64,000 nt of DNA from the NCBI RefSeq assembly GCF_052857255.1, contig NW_027526742.1:18556-82555 (forward strand), given 5' to 3'. Both the position numbers and the translations under genes were made by a program. This document shows positions 21,801 through 36,720 of this stretch, one piece after another. The DNA comes from Amblyomma americanum. Its lineage: Eukaryota > Arthropoda > Arachnida > Ixodida > Ixodidae. Every line of letters starts with the position of its first letter. Positions within the stretch are counted from its first letter, which is position 1. The notes beneath the pieces are model-generated. The model saw only the letters and a program-made list of their open reading frames with translations. It was not told the origin of the DNA and made no database searches.

Positions 21801-23464
21801 TCTGAACTGCGCGAAAACTTGTATTCCGGCTCAAAACAACGGGACACAACGTTTTAGATCGAAACTAGCATAATTCACGAGCATCGATTTTACAAGTCTT
21901 CGAAGTGTAGACGAGAGAAAGGTGTAAACATTTTCTCTAAGAACTGCGCGAAAACTTGTATTCCGGCTCAAAACAACGGGATACAACGTTTTAGATCGAA
22001 ACTAGCATAATTCACGAGCATCGATTTTACAAGTCGTCGAAGTGTAGACGAGAGAAAGGTGTAAACATTTTCTCTAAAAACTGCGCGAAAACTTGTATTC
22101 CGGCTCAAAACAACGGGATACAACGTTTTAGATCGAAACTAGCATAATTCACGAGCATCGATTTTACAAGTCGTCGAAGAGTAGACGACAGAAAGGTGTA
22201 AACATTTTCTCTCAGAACTGCGCGAAAACTTGTATTCCGGCTCAAAACAATGGGATACAGCATTTTAGATCGAAACTAGCATAATTCACGAGCATCGATT
22301 TTACAAGTCGTCGAAGAGTAGCCGACAGAAAGGTGTAAACTTTTTCTCCCAGAACTGCGCGTAAACTTGTACTCCGGCTCAAAACCGCGGGATACATCGT
22401 TTTGGATCGAAACTAGCAAAATTCACGAGCATCGATTTTACAAGTCGTCGAAGAGTAGACGACAGAAAGGTGTAAACTTTTTCTCTCAGAACTGCGCGAA
22501 AACTTGTATTCCAGCTCAATACAACGGGATACATCGTTTTAGATCGAAACTAGCAAAATTCACGAGCATCGATTTTACAAGTCGTCGAAGAGTAGACGAG
22601 AGAAAGGTGTAAACGTTTTCTCTCAGAACTGCGCGAAAACTTGTATTCCGGCTCGAATCAACGGGATACATCGTTTTAGATCGAAACTAGCGAGATTCAC
22701 GAACATCGATTTTACTAGTCGTCGAAGAGTAGACGAGAGAAAGGTGTAAACGTTTTCTCTCAGAACTGCGCGGAAACTTGTATTCCGGCTCAAAACAACG
22801 GGATACATCGTTTTAGATCGAAACTAGCATAATTCACGAGCATCGATTTTACAACTCTTCGAAGTGTAGGCGAGAGAAAGGTGTAAACATTTTCTCTCAG
22901 AACTGCTCGAAAACTTGTATTCCGGCTCAAAACAACGGGATACAACGCTTTAGATCGAAACTAGCATAATTCACGAGCATCGATTTTACAAGTCGTCGAA
23001 GAGTAGTCGACAGAAAGGTGTAAACTTTTTCTCCCAGAACTGCGCGTAAACTTGTACTCCGGCTCAAAACAACGGGATACATCGTTTTAGATCGAAACTA
23101 GCAAAATTCACGAGCATCAATTTTACAAGTCGTCGAAGAGTAGACGAGAGAAAGGTGTAAACTTTTTCTCTCAGAACTGCGCGAAAACTTGTATTCCGGC
23201 TCGAATCAACGGGATACATCGTTTTAGATCGAAACTAGCGAGATTCACGAACATCGATTTTACTAGTCGTCGAAGAGTAGACGAGAGAAAGGTGTAAACG
23301 TTTTCTCTCAGAACTGCGCGGAAACTTGTATTCCGGCTCAAAACAACGGGATACATCGTTTTAGATCGAAACTAGCATAATTCACGAGCATCGATTTTAC
23401 AACTCGTCGAAGTGTAGGCGAGAGAAAGGTGTAAACATTTTCTCTCAGAACTGCGCGAAAACTT
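18800..23464 (+). repeat. 16-monomer higher-order repeat, 2192 bp, about 2.1 copies
   Basis: At an offset of 2192 bp (16 x 137 exactly) monomer types match one for one from about 18.8-21.27 kb against 21.0-23.46 kb. Matched anchors include 19335/21527, 19490/21682, 20175/22367, 20431/22623 and 20979/23171. Agreement is poorest at the left end and becomes almost perfect from about 19.3 kb. Within the unit a 4-monomer group (548 bp) is itself duplicated (20431 and 20979). The few visible differences include TACTCTGGC at 20871 against TACTCCGGC at 23063. Confidence 0.85.
20342..20478 (+). repeat. Representative 137-bp satellite monomer
   Basis: Taken from TCGTTTTAG at 20342 to the base before the next TCGTTTTAG at 20479, exactly 137 bp. 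It contains a 5-bp dyad, TCGTC (20390-20394) and GACGA (20403-20407) around an 8-base loop, a purine-rich stretch GAGAGAAAGG, a GTGTAA step at 20415, a pyrimidine tract ending in CAG (20423-20434) and a CpG-rich TGCGCG. No open frame spans a monomer in phase with the next, because 137 leaves remainder 2 on division by 3. Confidence 0.9.
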
Positions 23465-24840
23465 GTACTCCGGCTCAAAACAACGGGATACATCGTTTTA
23501 GATCGAAACTAGCAAAATTCACGAGCATCGATTTTACAAGTCGTCGAAGAGTAGACGAGACAAAGGTGTAAACATTTTCTCTCAGAACTGCGCGAAAACT
23601 AGTATTGCGGCTGAAAACAACGAGATACATAGTTTTAGATCGAAACTAGCATAATTCACGAGCATCGATTTTGCAAGTCGTCGAAGTGTAGACGAGAGAA
23701 AGGTGTAAACATTTTCTCTCAGAACTGCGCGAAAACTAGTATTGCGGCTGAAAACAACGAGATACATCGTTTTAGATCAAAACTAGCATAATTCCCGAGC
23801 ATCGATTTTGCAAGTCGTCGAAGTGTAGACGAGAGAAAGGTGTAAACATTTTCTCTCAGACCTGCGCGAAAACTTGTATTCCAGCTCAATACAACGGGAT
23901 ACATCGTTTGAGATCGAAACTAGCAAAATTCACGAGCATCGATTTTACAAGTCGTCGAAGAGTAGACGAGAGAAAGGTGTAAACTTTTTCTCTCTGAACT
24001 GCGCGAAAACTTGTATTCCGGCTCAAAACAACGGGATACAACGTTTTAGATCGAAACTAGCATAATTCACGAGCATCGATTTTACAAGTCTACGAAGTGT
24101 AGACGAGAGAAAGGTGTAAACATTTTCTCTAAGAACTGCGCGTAAACTTGTACTCCGGCTCAAAAGAACGGGATACATCGTTTTAGATCGAAACTAGCAA
24201 AATTCACGAGCATCGATTTTACAAGCCGTCGAAGAGTAGACGACAGAAAGGTGTAAACTTTTTCTCTCAGAACTGCGCGAAAACTTGTACTCCGGCTCAA
24301 AACAACGGGATACATCGTTTTAGATCGAAACTAGCAAAATTCACGAGCATCGATTTTACAAGTCGTCGAAGAGTAGACGACAGAAAGGTGTAAATATTTT
24401 CTCTCAGAACTGCGCGAAAACTAGTATTGCGGCTGAAAACACCGAGATACATCGTTTTAGATCGAAACTAGCATAATTCACGAGCATCGATTTTGCAAGT
24501 CGTCGAAGTGTAGACGAGAGAAAGGTGTAAACATTTTCTCTCAGAAGTGCGCGAAAACTAGTATTGCGGCTGAAAACAACGAGTACATCGTTTTAGATCG
24601 AAACTAGCATAATTCACGAGCATCAATTTTGCAAGTCGTCGAAGTGTAGACGAGAAAGGTGTAAACATTTTCTCTCAGACCTGCGCGAAAACTTGTATTC
24701 CAGCTCAATACAACGGGATACATCGTTTGAGATCGAAACTAGCAAAATTCACGAGCATCGATTTTACAAGTCGTCGAAGAGTAGACGAGAGAAAGGTGTA
24801 AACTTTTTCTATCTGAACTGCGCGAAAACTTGTATTCCGG
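23465..24840 (+). repeat. 10-monomer block recurring at 26.34, 30.31 and in part 33.86 kb
   Basis: The ordered monomers from 23465 to 24840 recur at about 26340-27720 (offset about 2874) and about 30310-31690 (a further 3970), and partly again from 33860. Markers are ATACATAGTTTTAGATC, ATAATTCCCGAGC, CTCAAAAGAACGGG and TTTTTCTATCTGAAC. One copy carries a two-base loss (GACGAGAAAGG at about 24651), which explains an offset change from 2874 to 2876 inside the block. Confidence 0.8.
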
Positions 24841-25749
24841 CTCAAAACAATGGGATACAACATTTTAGATCGAAACTAGCATAATTCACGAGCATCGATT
24901 TTACAAGTCGTCGAAGAGTAGCCGACAGAAAGGTGTAAACTTTTTCTCCCAGAACTGCGCGTAAACTTGTACTCCGGCTCAAAACCACGGGATACATCGT
25001 TTTGGATCGAAACTAGCAAAATTCACGAGCATCGATTTTACAAGTCGTCGAAGAGTAGACGACAGAAAGGTGTAAACTTTTTCTCTCAGAACTGCGCGAA
25101 AACTTGTATTCCAGCTCAATACAACGGGATACATCGTTTTAGATCGAAACTAGCAAAATTCACGAGCATCGATTTTACAAGTCGTCGAAGAGTAGACGAG
25201 AGAAAGGTGTAAACGTTTTCTCTCAGAACTGCGCGAAAACTTGTATTCCGGCTCGAATCAACGGGATACATCGTTTTAGATCGAAACTAGCGAGATTCAC
25301 GAACATCGATTTTACTAGTCGTCGAAGAGTAGACGAGAGAAAGGTGTAAACGTTTTCTCTCAGAACTGCGCGGAAACTTGTATTCCGGCTCAAAACAACG
25401 GGATACATCGTTTTAGATCGAAACTAGCATAATTCACGAGCATCGATTTTACAACTCTTCGAAGTGTAGGCGAGAGAAAGGTGTAAACATTTTCTCTCAG
25501 AACTGCTCGAAAACTTGTATTCCGGCTCAAAACAACGGGATACAACGCTTTAGATCGAAACTAGCATAATTCACGAGCATCGATTTTACAAGTCGTCGAA
25601 GAGTAGTCGACAGAAAGGTGTAAACTTTTTCTCCCAGAACTGCGCGTAAACTTGTACTCCGGCTCAAAACAACGGGATACATCGTTTTAGATCGAAACTA
25701 GCAAAATTCACGAGCATCGATTTTACAAGTCGTCGAAGAGTAGACGAGA

Positions 25750-28700
25750 GAAAGGTGTAAACTTTTTCTCTCAGAACTGCGCGAAAACTTGTATTCCGGC
25801 TCGAATCAACGGGATACATCGTTTTAGATCGAAACTAGCGAGATTCACGAACATCGATTTTACTAGTCGTCGAAGAGTAGACGAGAGAAAGGTGTAAACG
25901 TTTTCTCTCAGAACTGCGCGGAAACTTGTATTCCGGCTCAAAACAACGGGATACATCGTTTTAGATCGAAACTAGCATAATTCACGAGCATCGATTTTAC
26001 AACTCGTCGAATTGTAGGCGAGAGAAAGGTGTAAACATTTTCTCTCAGAACTGCGCGAAAACTTGTATTCCGGCTCAAAACAACGGGATACAACGTTTTA
26101 GATCGAAACTAGCATAATTCACGAGCATCGATTTTACAAGTCGTCGAAGAGTAGTCGACAGAAAGGTGTAAACTTTTTCTCCCAGAACTGCGCGTAAACT
26201 TGTACTCCGGCTCAAAACAACGGGATACATCGTTTTAGATCGAAACTAGCAAAATTCACGAGCATCGATTTTACAAGCCGTCGAAGAGTAGACGACAGAA
26301 AGGTGTAAACTTTTTCTCTCAGAACTGCGCGAAAACTTGTACTCCGGCTCAAAACAACGGGATACATCGTTTTAGATCGAAACTAGCAAAATTCACGAGC
26401 ATCGATTTTACAAGTCGTCGAAGAGTAGACGAGACAAAGGTGTAAACATTTTCTCTCAGAACTGCGCGAAAACTAGTATTGCGGCTGAAAACAACGAGAT
26501 ACATAGTTTTAGATCGAAACTAGCATAATTCACGAGCATCGATTTTGCAAGTCGTCGAAGTGTAGACGAGAGAAAGGTGTAAACATTTTCTCTCAGAACT
26601 GCGCGAAAACTAGTATTGCGGCTGAAAACAACGAGATACATCGTTTTAGATCAAAACTAGCATAATTCCCGAGCATCGATTTTGCAAGTCGTCGAAGTGT
26701 AGACGAGAGAAAGGTGTAAACATTTTCTCTCAGACCTGCGCGAAAACTTGTATTCCAGCTCAATACAACGGGATACATCGTTTGAGATCGAAACTAGCAA
26801 AATTCACGAGCATCGATTTTACAAGTCGTCGAAGAGTAGACGAGAGAAAGGTGTAAACTTTTTCTCTCTGAACTGCGCGAAAACTTGTATTCCGGCTCAA
26901 AACAACGGGATACAACGTTTTAGATCGAAACTAGCATAATTCACGAGCATCGATTTTACAAGTCTACGAAGTGTAGACGAGAGAAAGGTGTAAACATTTT
27001 CTCTAAGAACTGCGCGTAAACTTGTACTCCGGCTCAAAAGAACGGGATACATCGTTTTAGATCGAAACTAGCAAAATTCACGAGCATCGATTTTACAAGC
27101 CGTCGAAGAGTAGACGACAGAAAGGTGTAAACTTTTTCTCTCAGAACTGCGCGAAAACTTGTACTCCGGCTCAAAACAACGGGATACATCGTTTTAGATC
27201 GAAACTAGCAAAATTCACGAGCATCGATTTTACAAGTCGTCGAAGAGTAGACGACAGAAAGGTGTAAATATTTTCTCTCAGAACTGCGCGAAAACTAGTA
27301 TTGCGGCTGAAAACACCGAGATACATCGTTTAAGATCGAAACTAGCATAATTCACGAGCATCGATTTTGCAAGTCGTCGAAGTGTAGACGAGAGAAAGGT
27401 GTAAACATTTTCTCTCAGAAGTGCGCGAAAACTAGTATTGCGGCTGAAAACAACGAGTACATCGTTTTAGATCGAAACTAGCATAATTCACGAGCATCAA
27501 TTTTGCAAGTCGTCGAAGTGTAGACGAGAGAAAGGTGTAAACATTTTCTCTCAGACCTGCGCGAAAACTTGTATTCCAGCTCAATACAACGGGATACATC
27601 GTTTGAGATCGAAACTAGCAAAATTCACGAGCATCGATTTTACAAGTCGTCGAAGAGTAGACGAGAGAAAGGTGTAAACTTTTTCTATCTGAACTGCGCG
27701 AAAACTTGTATTCCGGCTCAAAACAACGGGATACAACGTTTTAGATCGAAACTAGCATAATTCACGAGCATCGATTTTACAAGTCTTCGAAGTGTACACG
27801 AGAGAAAGGTGTAAACATTTTCTCTCAGAACTGCGCGAAAACTTGTATTCCGGCTCAAAACAACAGGGTACATCGTTTTAGATCGAAACTAGCATAATTC
27901 ACGAGCATCGATTTTACAAGTCGTCGAAGTGTAGACGAGAGAAAGGTGTAAACATTTTCTCTCAGAACTGCGCGAAAACTTGTATTCCGACTCAAAACAA
28001 CGGGATACAACGTTTTAGATCGAAACTAGCATAATTCACGAGCATCGATTTTACAAGTCGTCGAAGAGTAGCCGACAGAAAGGTGTAAACTTTTTCTCCC
28101 AGAACTGCGCGTAAACTTGTACTCCGGCTCAAAACAACGGGATACATCGTTTCAGATCGAAACTAGCAAAATTCACGAGCATCGATTTTACAAGTCGTCG
28201 AAGAGTAGACGACAGAAAGGTGTAAACATTTTCTCTCAGAACTGCGCGAAAACTAGTATTGCGGCTGAAAACAACGAGATACATCGTTTTAGATCGAAAC
28301 TAGCATAATTCACGAGCATCGATTTTGCAAGTCGTCGAAGTGTAGACGAGAGAAAGGTGTAAACATTTTCTCTCAGACCTGCGCGAAAACTTGTATTCCA
28401 GCTCAATACAACGGGATACATCGTTTAGATCGAAACTAGCGTGATTCACGAACATCGATTTTACTAGTCGTCGAAGAGTAGACGAGAGAAAGGTGTAAAC
28501 TTTTTCTCTCAGAACTGCGCGGAAACTTGTATTCCGGCTCAAAACAACGGGATACATCGTTTTAGATCGAAACTAGCATAATTCACGAGCATCGATTTTA
28601 AAACTCGTCGAAGTGTAGACGAGAGAAAGGTGTAAACATTTTCTCTCAGAACTGCGCGAAAACTTGTATTCCGGCTCAAAACAATGGGATACAACATTTT

Positions 28701-31700
28701 AGATCGAAACTAGCATAATTCACGAGCATCGATTTTACAAGTCGTCGAAGAGTAGCCGACAGAAAGGTGTAAACATTTTCTCTCAGAACTGCGCGAAAAC
28801 TTGTATTCCGGCTCAAAACAATGGGATACAACATTTTAGATCGAAACTAGCATAATTCACGAGCATCGATTTTGCAAGTCGTCGAAGTGTAGACGAGAGA
28901 AAGGTGTAAACATTTTCTCTCAGACCTGCGCGAAAACTTGTATTCCAGCTCAATACAACGGGATACATCGTTTAGATCGAAACTAGCGTGATTCACGAGC
29001 ATCGATTTTACAAGTCTTCGAAGTGTAGACGAGAGAAAGGTGTAAACATTTTCTCTAAGAACTGCGCGAAAACTTGTATTCCGGCTCAAAACAACGGGAT
29101 ACAACGTTTTAGATCGAAACTAGCATAATTCACGAGCATCGATTTTACAAGTCGTCGAAGTGTAGACGAGAGAAAGGTGTAAACATTTTCTCTAAAAACT
29201 GCGCGAAAACTTGTATTCCGGCTCAAAACAACGGGATACAACGTTTTAGATCGAAACTAGCATAATTCACGAGCATCGATTTTACAAGTCGTCGAAGAGT
29301 AGACGACAGAAAGGTGTAAACATTTTCTCTCAGAACTGCGCGAAAACTTGTATTCCGGCTCAAAACAATGGGATACAACATTTTAGATCGAAACTAGCAT
29401 AATTCACGAGCATCGATTTTACAAGTCGTCGAAGAGTAGCCGACAGAAAGGTGTAAACTTTTTCTCCCAGAACTGCGCGTAAACTTGTACTCCGGCTCAA
29501 AACCACGGGATACATCGTTTTGGATCGAAACTAGCAAAATTCACGAGCATCGATTTTACAAGTCGTCGAAGAGTAGACGACAGAAAGGTGTAAACTTTTT
29601 CTCTCAGAACTGCGCGAAAACTTGTATTCCAGCTCAATACAACGGGATACATCGTTTTAGATCGAAACTAGCAAAATTCACGAGCATCGATTTTACAAGT
29701 CGTCGAAGAGTAGACGAGAGAAAGGTGTAAACGTTTTCTCTCAGAACTGCGCGAAAACTTGTATTCCGGCTCGAATCAACGGGATACATCGTTTTAGATC
29801 GAAACTAGCGAGATTCACGAACATCGATTTTACTAGTCGTCGAAGAGTAGACGAGAGAAAGGTGTAAACGTTTTCTCTCAGAACTGCGCGGAAACTTGTA
29901 TTCCGGCTCAAAACAACGGGATACATCGTTTTAGATCGAAACTAGCATAATTCACGAGCATCGATTTTACAACTCTTCGAAGTGTAGGCGAGAGAAAGGT
30001 GTAAACATTTTCTCTCAGAACTGCTCGAAAACTTGTATTCCGGCTCAAAACAACGGGATACAACGCTTTAGATCGAAACTAGCATAATTCACGAGCATCG
30101 ATTTTACAAGTCGTCGAAGAGTAGTCGACAGAAAGGTGTAAACTTTTTCTCCCAGAACTGCGCGTAAACTTGTACTCCGGCTCAAAACAACGGGATACAT
30201 CGTTTTAGATCGAAACTAGCAAAATTCACGAGCATCGATTTTACAAGCCGTCGAAGAGTAGACGACAGAAAGGTGTAAACTTTTTCTCTCAGAACTGCGC
30301 GAAAACTTGTACTCCGGCTCAAAACAACGGGATACATCGTTTTAGATCGAAACTAGCAAAATTCACGAGCATCGATTTTACAAGTCGTCGAAGAGTAGAC
30401 GAGACAAAGGTGTAAACATTTTCTCTCAGAACTGCGCGAAAACTAGTATTGCGGCTGAAAACAACGAGATACATAGTTTTAGATCGAAACTAGCATAATT
30501 CACGAGCATCGATTTTGCAAGTCGTCGAAGTGTAGACGAGAGAAAGGTGTAAACATTTTCTCTCAGAACTGCGCGAAAACTAGTATTGCGGCTGAAAACA
30601 ACGAGATACATCGTTTTAGATCAAAACTAGCATAATTCCCGAGCATCGATTTTGCAAGTCGTCGAAGTGTAGACGAGAGAAAGGTGTAAACATTTTCTCT
30701 CAGACCTGCGCGAAAACTTGTATTCCAGCTCAATACAACGGGATACATCGTTTGAGATCGAAACTAGCAAAATTCACGAGCATCGATTTTACAAGTCGTC
30801 GAAGAGTAGACGAGAGAAAGGTGTAAACTTTTTCTCTCTGAACTGCGCGAAAACTTGTATTCCGGCTCAAAACAACGGGATACAACGTTTTAGATCGAAA
30901 CTAGCATAATTCACGAGCATCGATTTTACAAGTCTACGAAGTGTAGACGAGAGAAAGGTGTAAACATTTTCTCTAAGAACTGCGCGTAAACTTGTACTCC
31001 GGCTCAAAAGAACGGGATACATCGTTTTAGATCGAAACTAGCAAAATTCACGAGCATCGATTTTACAAGCCGTCGAAGAGTAGACGACAGAAAGGTGTAA
31101 ACTTTTTCTCTCAGAACTGCGCGAAAACTTGTACTCCGGCTCAAAACAACGGGATACATCGTTTTAGATCGAAACTAGCAAAATTCACGAGCATCGATTT
31201 TACAAGTCGTCGAAGAGTAGACGACAGAAAGGTGTAAATATTTTCTCTCAGAACTGCGCGAAAACTAGTATTGCGGCTGAAAACACCGAGATACATCGTT
31301 TTAGATCGAAACTAGCATAATTCACGAGCATCGATTTTGCAAGTCGTCGAAGTGTAGACGAGAGAAAGGTGTAAACATTTTCTCTCAGAAGTGCGCGAAA
31401 ACTAGTATTGCGGCTGAAAACAACGAGTACATCGTTTTAGATCGAAACTAGCATAATTCACGAGCATCAATTTTGCAAGTCGTCGAAGTGTAGACGAGAG
31501 AAAGGTGTAAACATTTTCTCTCAGACCTGCGCGAAAACTTGTATTCCAGCTCAATACAACGGGATACATCGTTTGAGATCGAAACTAGCAAAATTCACGA
31601 GCATCGATTTTACAAGTCGTCGAAGAGTAGACGAGAGAAAGGTGTAAACTTTTTCTATCTGAACTGCGCGAAAACTTGTATTCCGGCTCAAAACAACGGG

Positions 31701-32720
31701 ATACAACGTTTTAGATCGAAACTAGCATAATTCACGAGCATCGATTTTACAAGTCTTCGAAGTGTACACGAGAGAAAGGTGTAAACATTTTCTCTCAGAA
31801 CTGCGCGAAAACTTGTATTCCGGCTCAAAACAACAGGGTACATCGTTTTAGATCGAAACTAGCATAATTCACGAGCATCGATTTTACAAGTCGTCGAAGT
31901 GTAGACGAGAGAAAGGTGTAAACATTTTCTCTCAGAACTGCGCGAAAACTTGTATTCCGACTCAAAACAACGGGATACAACGTTTTAGATCGAAACTAGC
32001 ATAATTCACGAGCATCGATTTTACAAGTCGTCGAAGAGTAGCCGACAGAAAGGTGTAAACTTTTTCTCCCAGAACTGCGCGTAAACTTGTACTCCGGCTC
32101 AAAACAACGGGATACATCGTTTCAGATCGAAACTAGCAAAATTCACGAGCATCGATTTTACAAGTCGTCGAAGAGTAGACGACAGAAAGGTGTAAACATT
32201 TTCTCTCAGAACTGCGCGAAAACTAGTATTGCGGCTGAAAACAACGAGATACATCGTTTTAGATCGAAACTAGCATAATTCACGAGCATCGATTTTGCAA
32301 GTCGTCGAAGTGTAGACGAGAGAAAGGTGTAAACATTTTCTCTCAGACCTGCGCGAAAACTTGTATTCCAGCTCAATACAACGGGATACATCGTTTAGAT
32401 CGAAACTAGCGTGATTCACGAACATCGATTTTACTAGTCGTCGAAGAGTAGACGAGAGAAAGGTGTAAACTTTTTCTCTCAGAACTGCGCGGAAACTTGT
32501 ATTCCGGCTCAAAACAACGGGATACATCGTTTTAGATCGAAACTAGCATAATTCACGAGCATCGATTTTAAAACTCGTCGAAGTGTAGACGAGAGAAAGG
32601 TGTAAACATTTTCTCTCAGAACTGCGCGAAAACTTGTATTCCGGCTCAAAACAATGGGATACAACATTTTAGATCGAAACTAGCATAATTCACGAGCATC
32701 GATTTTACAAGTCGTCGAAG
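25750..32720 (+). repeat. 29-monomer offset duplication, 3970 bp
   Basis: About 25.75-28.75 kb is repeated at about 29.72-32.72 kb with offset 3970. Matched anchors are 25771/29741, 26456/30426, 26748/30718, 27569/31539, 28117/32087 and 28300/32270. The stretch 28.75-29.72 kb between them is assembled from monomer groups also found near 19.7-20.4 and 24.97-25.4 kb. The second copy skips four monomers (548 bp) relative to 24.97-25.96 kb, as expected of unequal exchange. Confidence 0.8.
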
Positions 32721-35700
32721 AGTAGCCGACAGAAAGGTGTAAACTTTTTCTCCCAGAACTGCGCGTAAACTTGTACTCCGGCTCAAAACAACGGGATACA
32801 TCGTTTTGGATCGAAACTAGCAAAATTCACGAGCATCGATTTTACAAGTCGTCGAAGAGTAGACGACAGAAAGGTGTAAACGTTTTCTCTCAGAACTGCG
32901 CGGAAACTTGTATTCCGGCTCAAAACAACGGGATACATCGTTTTAGATCGAAACTAGCATAATTCACGAGCATCGATTTTACAACTCGTCGAAGTGTAGG
33001 CGAGAGAAAGGTGTAAACATTTTCTCCCAGAACTGCGCGAAAACTTGTACTCCGGCTCAAAACAACGGGATACAACGTTTTAGATCGAAACTAGCATAAT
33101 TCACGAGCATCGATTTTACAAGTCGTCGAAGAGTAGACGACAGAAAGGTGTAAACTTTTTCTTTCAGAACTGCGCGAAAACTTGTATTCCAGCTCAATAC
33201 AACGAGATACATCGTTTTAGATCGAAACTAGCAAAATTCACGCACATCGATTTTACAAGTCGTCGAAGAGTAGACGAGAGAAAGGCGTAAACTTTTTCTC
33301 TCAGAACTGCGCGAAAACTTGTATTCCGGCTCGAAACAACGGGATACATCGTTTTAGATCAAAACTAGCGAGATTCACGAACATCGATTTTACTAGTCGT
33401 CGAAGAGTAGACGAGAGAAAGGTGTAAACTTTTTCTCTCAGAACTGCGCGAAACCTTGTATTCCGGCTCAAAACAACGGGATACATCGTTTTAGATTGGA
33501 ACGAGCGAGATTCACGAACATTGATTTTACTAGTCGTCGAAGAGTAGACGAGAGAAAGGTGTAAAATTTTTCACCCAGAACTGCGCGTAAACTTGTATTC
33601 CACCTCAAAACAACGGGATACAACGTTTTAGTTCGAAACTAGCATAATTCAAGAACATTGATTTTACAAGTCGTCGAAGTGTAGACGAGAGAAAGGTGTA
33701 AACTTTTTCTCTCAGAACGGCGCGAAAACTTGTATTCCGGCTCAAAACAACGGGATACAACGTTTTAGATCGAAACTAGCATAATTCACGAGCATCGATT
33801 TTACAAGTCTTCGAAGTGTAGAAGAGAGAAAGGTGTAAACATTTTCTCTAAGAACTGCGCGTAAACTTGTACTCCGGCTCAAAAGAACGGGATACATCGT
33901 TTTAGATCGAAACTAGCAAAATTCACGAGCATCGATTTTACAAGCCGTCGAAGAGTAGACGACAGAAAGGTGTAAACTTTTTCTCTCAGAACTGCGCGAA
34001 AACTTGTACTCCGGCTCAAAACAACGGGATACATCGTTTTAGATCGAAACTAGCAAAATTCACGAGCATCGATTTTACAAGTCGTCGAAGAGTAGACGAC
34101 AGAAAGGTGTAAATATTTTCTCTCAGAACTGCGCGAAAACTAGTATTGCGGCTGAAAACACCGAGATACATCGTTTTAGATCGAAACTAGCATAATTCAC
34201 GAGCATCGATTTTGCAAGTCGTCGAAGTGTAGACGAGAGAAAGGTGTAAACATTTTCTCTCAGAAGTGCGCGAAAACTAGTATTGCGGCTGAAAACAACG
34301 AGTACATCGTTTTAGATCGAAACTAGCATAATTCACGAGCATCAATTTTGCAAGTCGTCGAAGTGTAGACGAGAGAAAGGTGTAAACATTTTCTCTCAGA
34401 CCTGCGCGAAAACTTGTATTCCAGCTCAATACAACGGGATACATCGTTTGAGATCGAAACTAGCAAAATTCACGAGCATCGATTTTACAAGTCGTCGAAG
34501 AGTAGACGAGAGAAAGGTGTAAACTTTTTCTATCTGAACTGCGCGAAAACTTGTATTCCGGCTCAAAACAACGGGATACAACGTTTTAGATCGAAACTAG
34601 CATAATTCACGAGCATCGATTTTACAAGTCTTCGAAGTGTACACGAGAGAAAGGTGTAAACATTTTCTCTCAGAACTGCGCGAAAACTTGTATTCCGGCT
34701 CAAAACAACAGGGTACATCGTTTTAGATCGAAACTAGCATAATTCACGAGCATCGATTTTACAAGTCGTCGAAGTGTAGACGAGAGAAAGGTGTAAACAT
34801 TTTCTCTCAGAACTGCGCGAAAACTTGTATTCCGACTCAAAACAACGGGATACAACGTTTTAGATCGAAACTAGCATAATTCACGAGCATCGATTTTACA
34901 AGTCGTCGAAGAGTAGCCGACAGAAAGGTGTAAACTTTTTCTCCCAGAACTGCGCGTAAACTTGTACTCCGGCTCAAAACAACGGGATACATCGTTTCAG
35001 ATCGAAACTAGCAAAATTCACGAGCATCGATTTTACAAGTCGTCGAAGAGTAGACGACAGAAAGGTGTAAACATTTTCTCTCAGAACTGCGCGAAAACTA
35101 GTATTGCGGCTGAAAACAACGAGATACATCGTTTTAGATCGAAACTAGCATAATTCACGAGCATCGATTTTGCAAGTCGTCGAAGTGTAGACGAGAGAAA
35201 GGTGTAAACATTTTCTCTCAGACCTGCGCGAAAACTTGTATTCCAGCTCAATACAACGGGATACATCGTTTAGATCGAAACTAGCGTGATTCACGAACAT
35301 CGATTTTACTAGTCGTCGAAGAGTAGACGAGAGAAAGGTGTAAACTTTTTCTCTCAGAACTGCGCGGAAACTTGTATTCCGGCTCAAAACAACGGGATAC
35401 ATCGTTTTAGATCGAAACTAGCATAATTCACGAGCATCGATTTTAAAACTCGTCGAAGTGTAGACGAGAGAAAGGTGTAAACATTTTCTCTCAGAACTGC
35501 GCGAAAACTTGTATTCCGGCTCAAAACAATGGGATACAACATTTTAGATCGAAACTAGCATAATTCACGAGCATCGATTTTACAAGTCGTCGAAGAGTAG
35601 CCGACAGAAAGGTGTAAACTTTTTCTCCCAGAACTGCGCGTAAACTTGTACTCCGGCTCAAAACAACGGGATACATCGTTTTGGATCGAAACTAGCAAAA

Positions 35701-36720
35701 TTCACGAGCATCGATTTTACAAGTCGTCGAAGAGTAGACGACAGAAAGGTGTAAACGTTTTCTCTCAGAACTGCGCGGAAACTTGTATTCCGGCTCAAAA
35801 CAACGGGATACATCGTTTTAGATCGAAACTAGCATAATTCACGAGCATCGATTTTACAACTCGTTGAAGTGTAGGCGAGAGAAAGGTGTAAACATTTTCT
35901 CCCAGAACTGCGCGAAAACTTGTACTCCGGCTCAAAACAACGGGATACAACGTTTTAGATCGAAACTAGCATAATTCACGAGCATCGATTTTACAAGTCG
36001 TCGAAGAGTAGACGACAGAAAGGTGTAAACTTTTTCTTTCAGAACTGCGCGAAAACTTGTATTCCAGCTCAATACAACGAGATACATCGTTTTAGATCGA
36101 AACTAGCAAAATTCACGCACATCGATTTTACAAGCCGCCGAGGAGTAGACGAGAGAAAGGCGTAAACTTTTTCTCTCAGAACTGCGCGAAAACTTGTATT
36201 CCGGCTCGAAACAACGGGATACATCGTTTTAGATCAAAACTAGCGAGATTCACGAACATCGATTTTACTAGTCGTCGAAGAGTAGACGAGAGAAAGGTGT
36301 AAACTTTTTCTCTCAGAACTGCGCGAAACCTTGTATTCCGGCTCAAAACAACGGGATACATCGTTTTAGATTGGAACGAGCGAGATTCACGAACATTGAT
36401 TTTACTAGTCGTCGAAGAGTAGACGAGAGAAAGGTGTAAAATTTTTCACCCAGAACTGCGCGTAAACTTGTATTCCACCTCAAAACAACGGGATACAACG
36501 TTTTAGTTCGAAACTAGCATAATTCAAGAACATTGATTTTACAAGTCGTCGAAGTGTAGACGAGAGAAAGGTGTAAACTTTTTCTCTCAGAACGGCGCGA
36601 AAACTTGTATTCCGGCTCAAAACAACGGGATACAACGTTTTAGATCGAAACTAGCATAATTCACGAGCATCGATTTTACAAGTCTTCGAAGTGTAGAAGA
36701 GAGAAAGGTGTAAACATTTT
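30960..36720 (+). repeat. 21-monomer higher-order repeat, 2875 bp, two tandem copies
   Basis: About 30.96-33.84 kb and 33.84-36.72 kb match at offset 2875: 31539/34414, 32087/34962, 32270/35145, 32771/35646, 33301/36176. Differences spotted include CTCGTCGAAG against CTCGTTGAAG (about 35863) and AAGTCGTCGAAGAG against AAGCCGCCGAGGAG (about 36133). The right end is set where copy 1 enters GCGCGTAAACTTGTACT while copy 2 enters GCGCGAAAACTTGTATT. Confidence 0.85.
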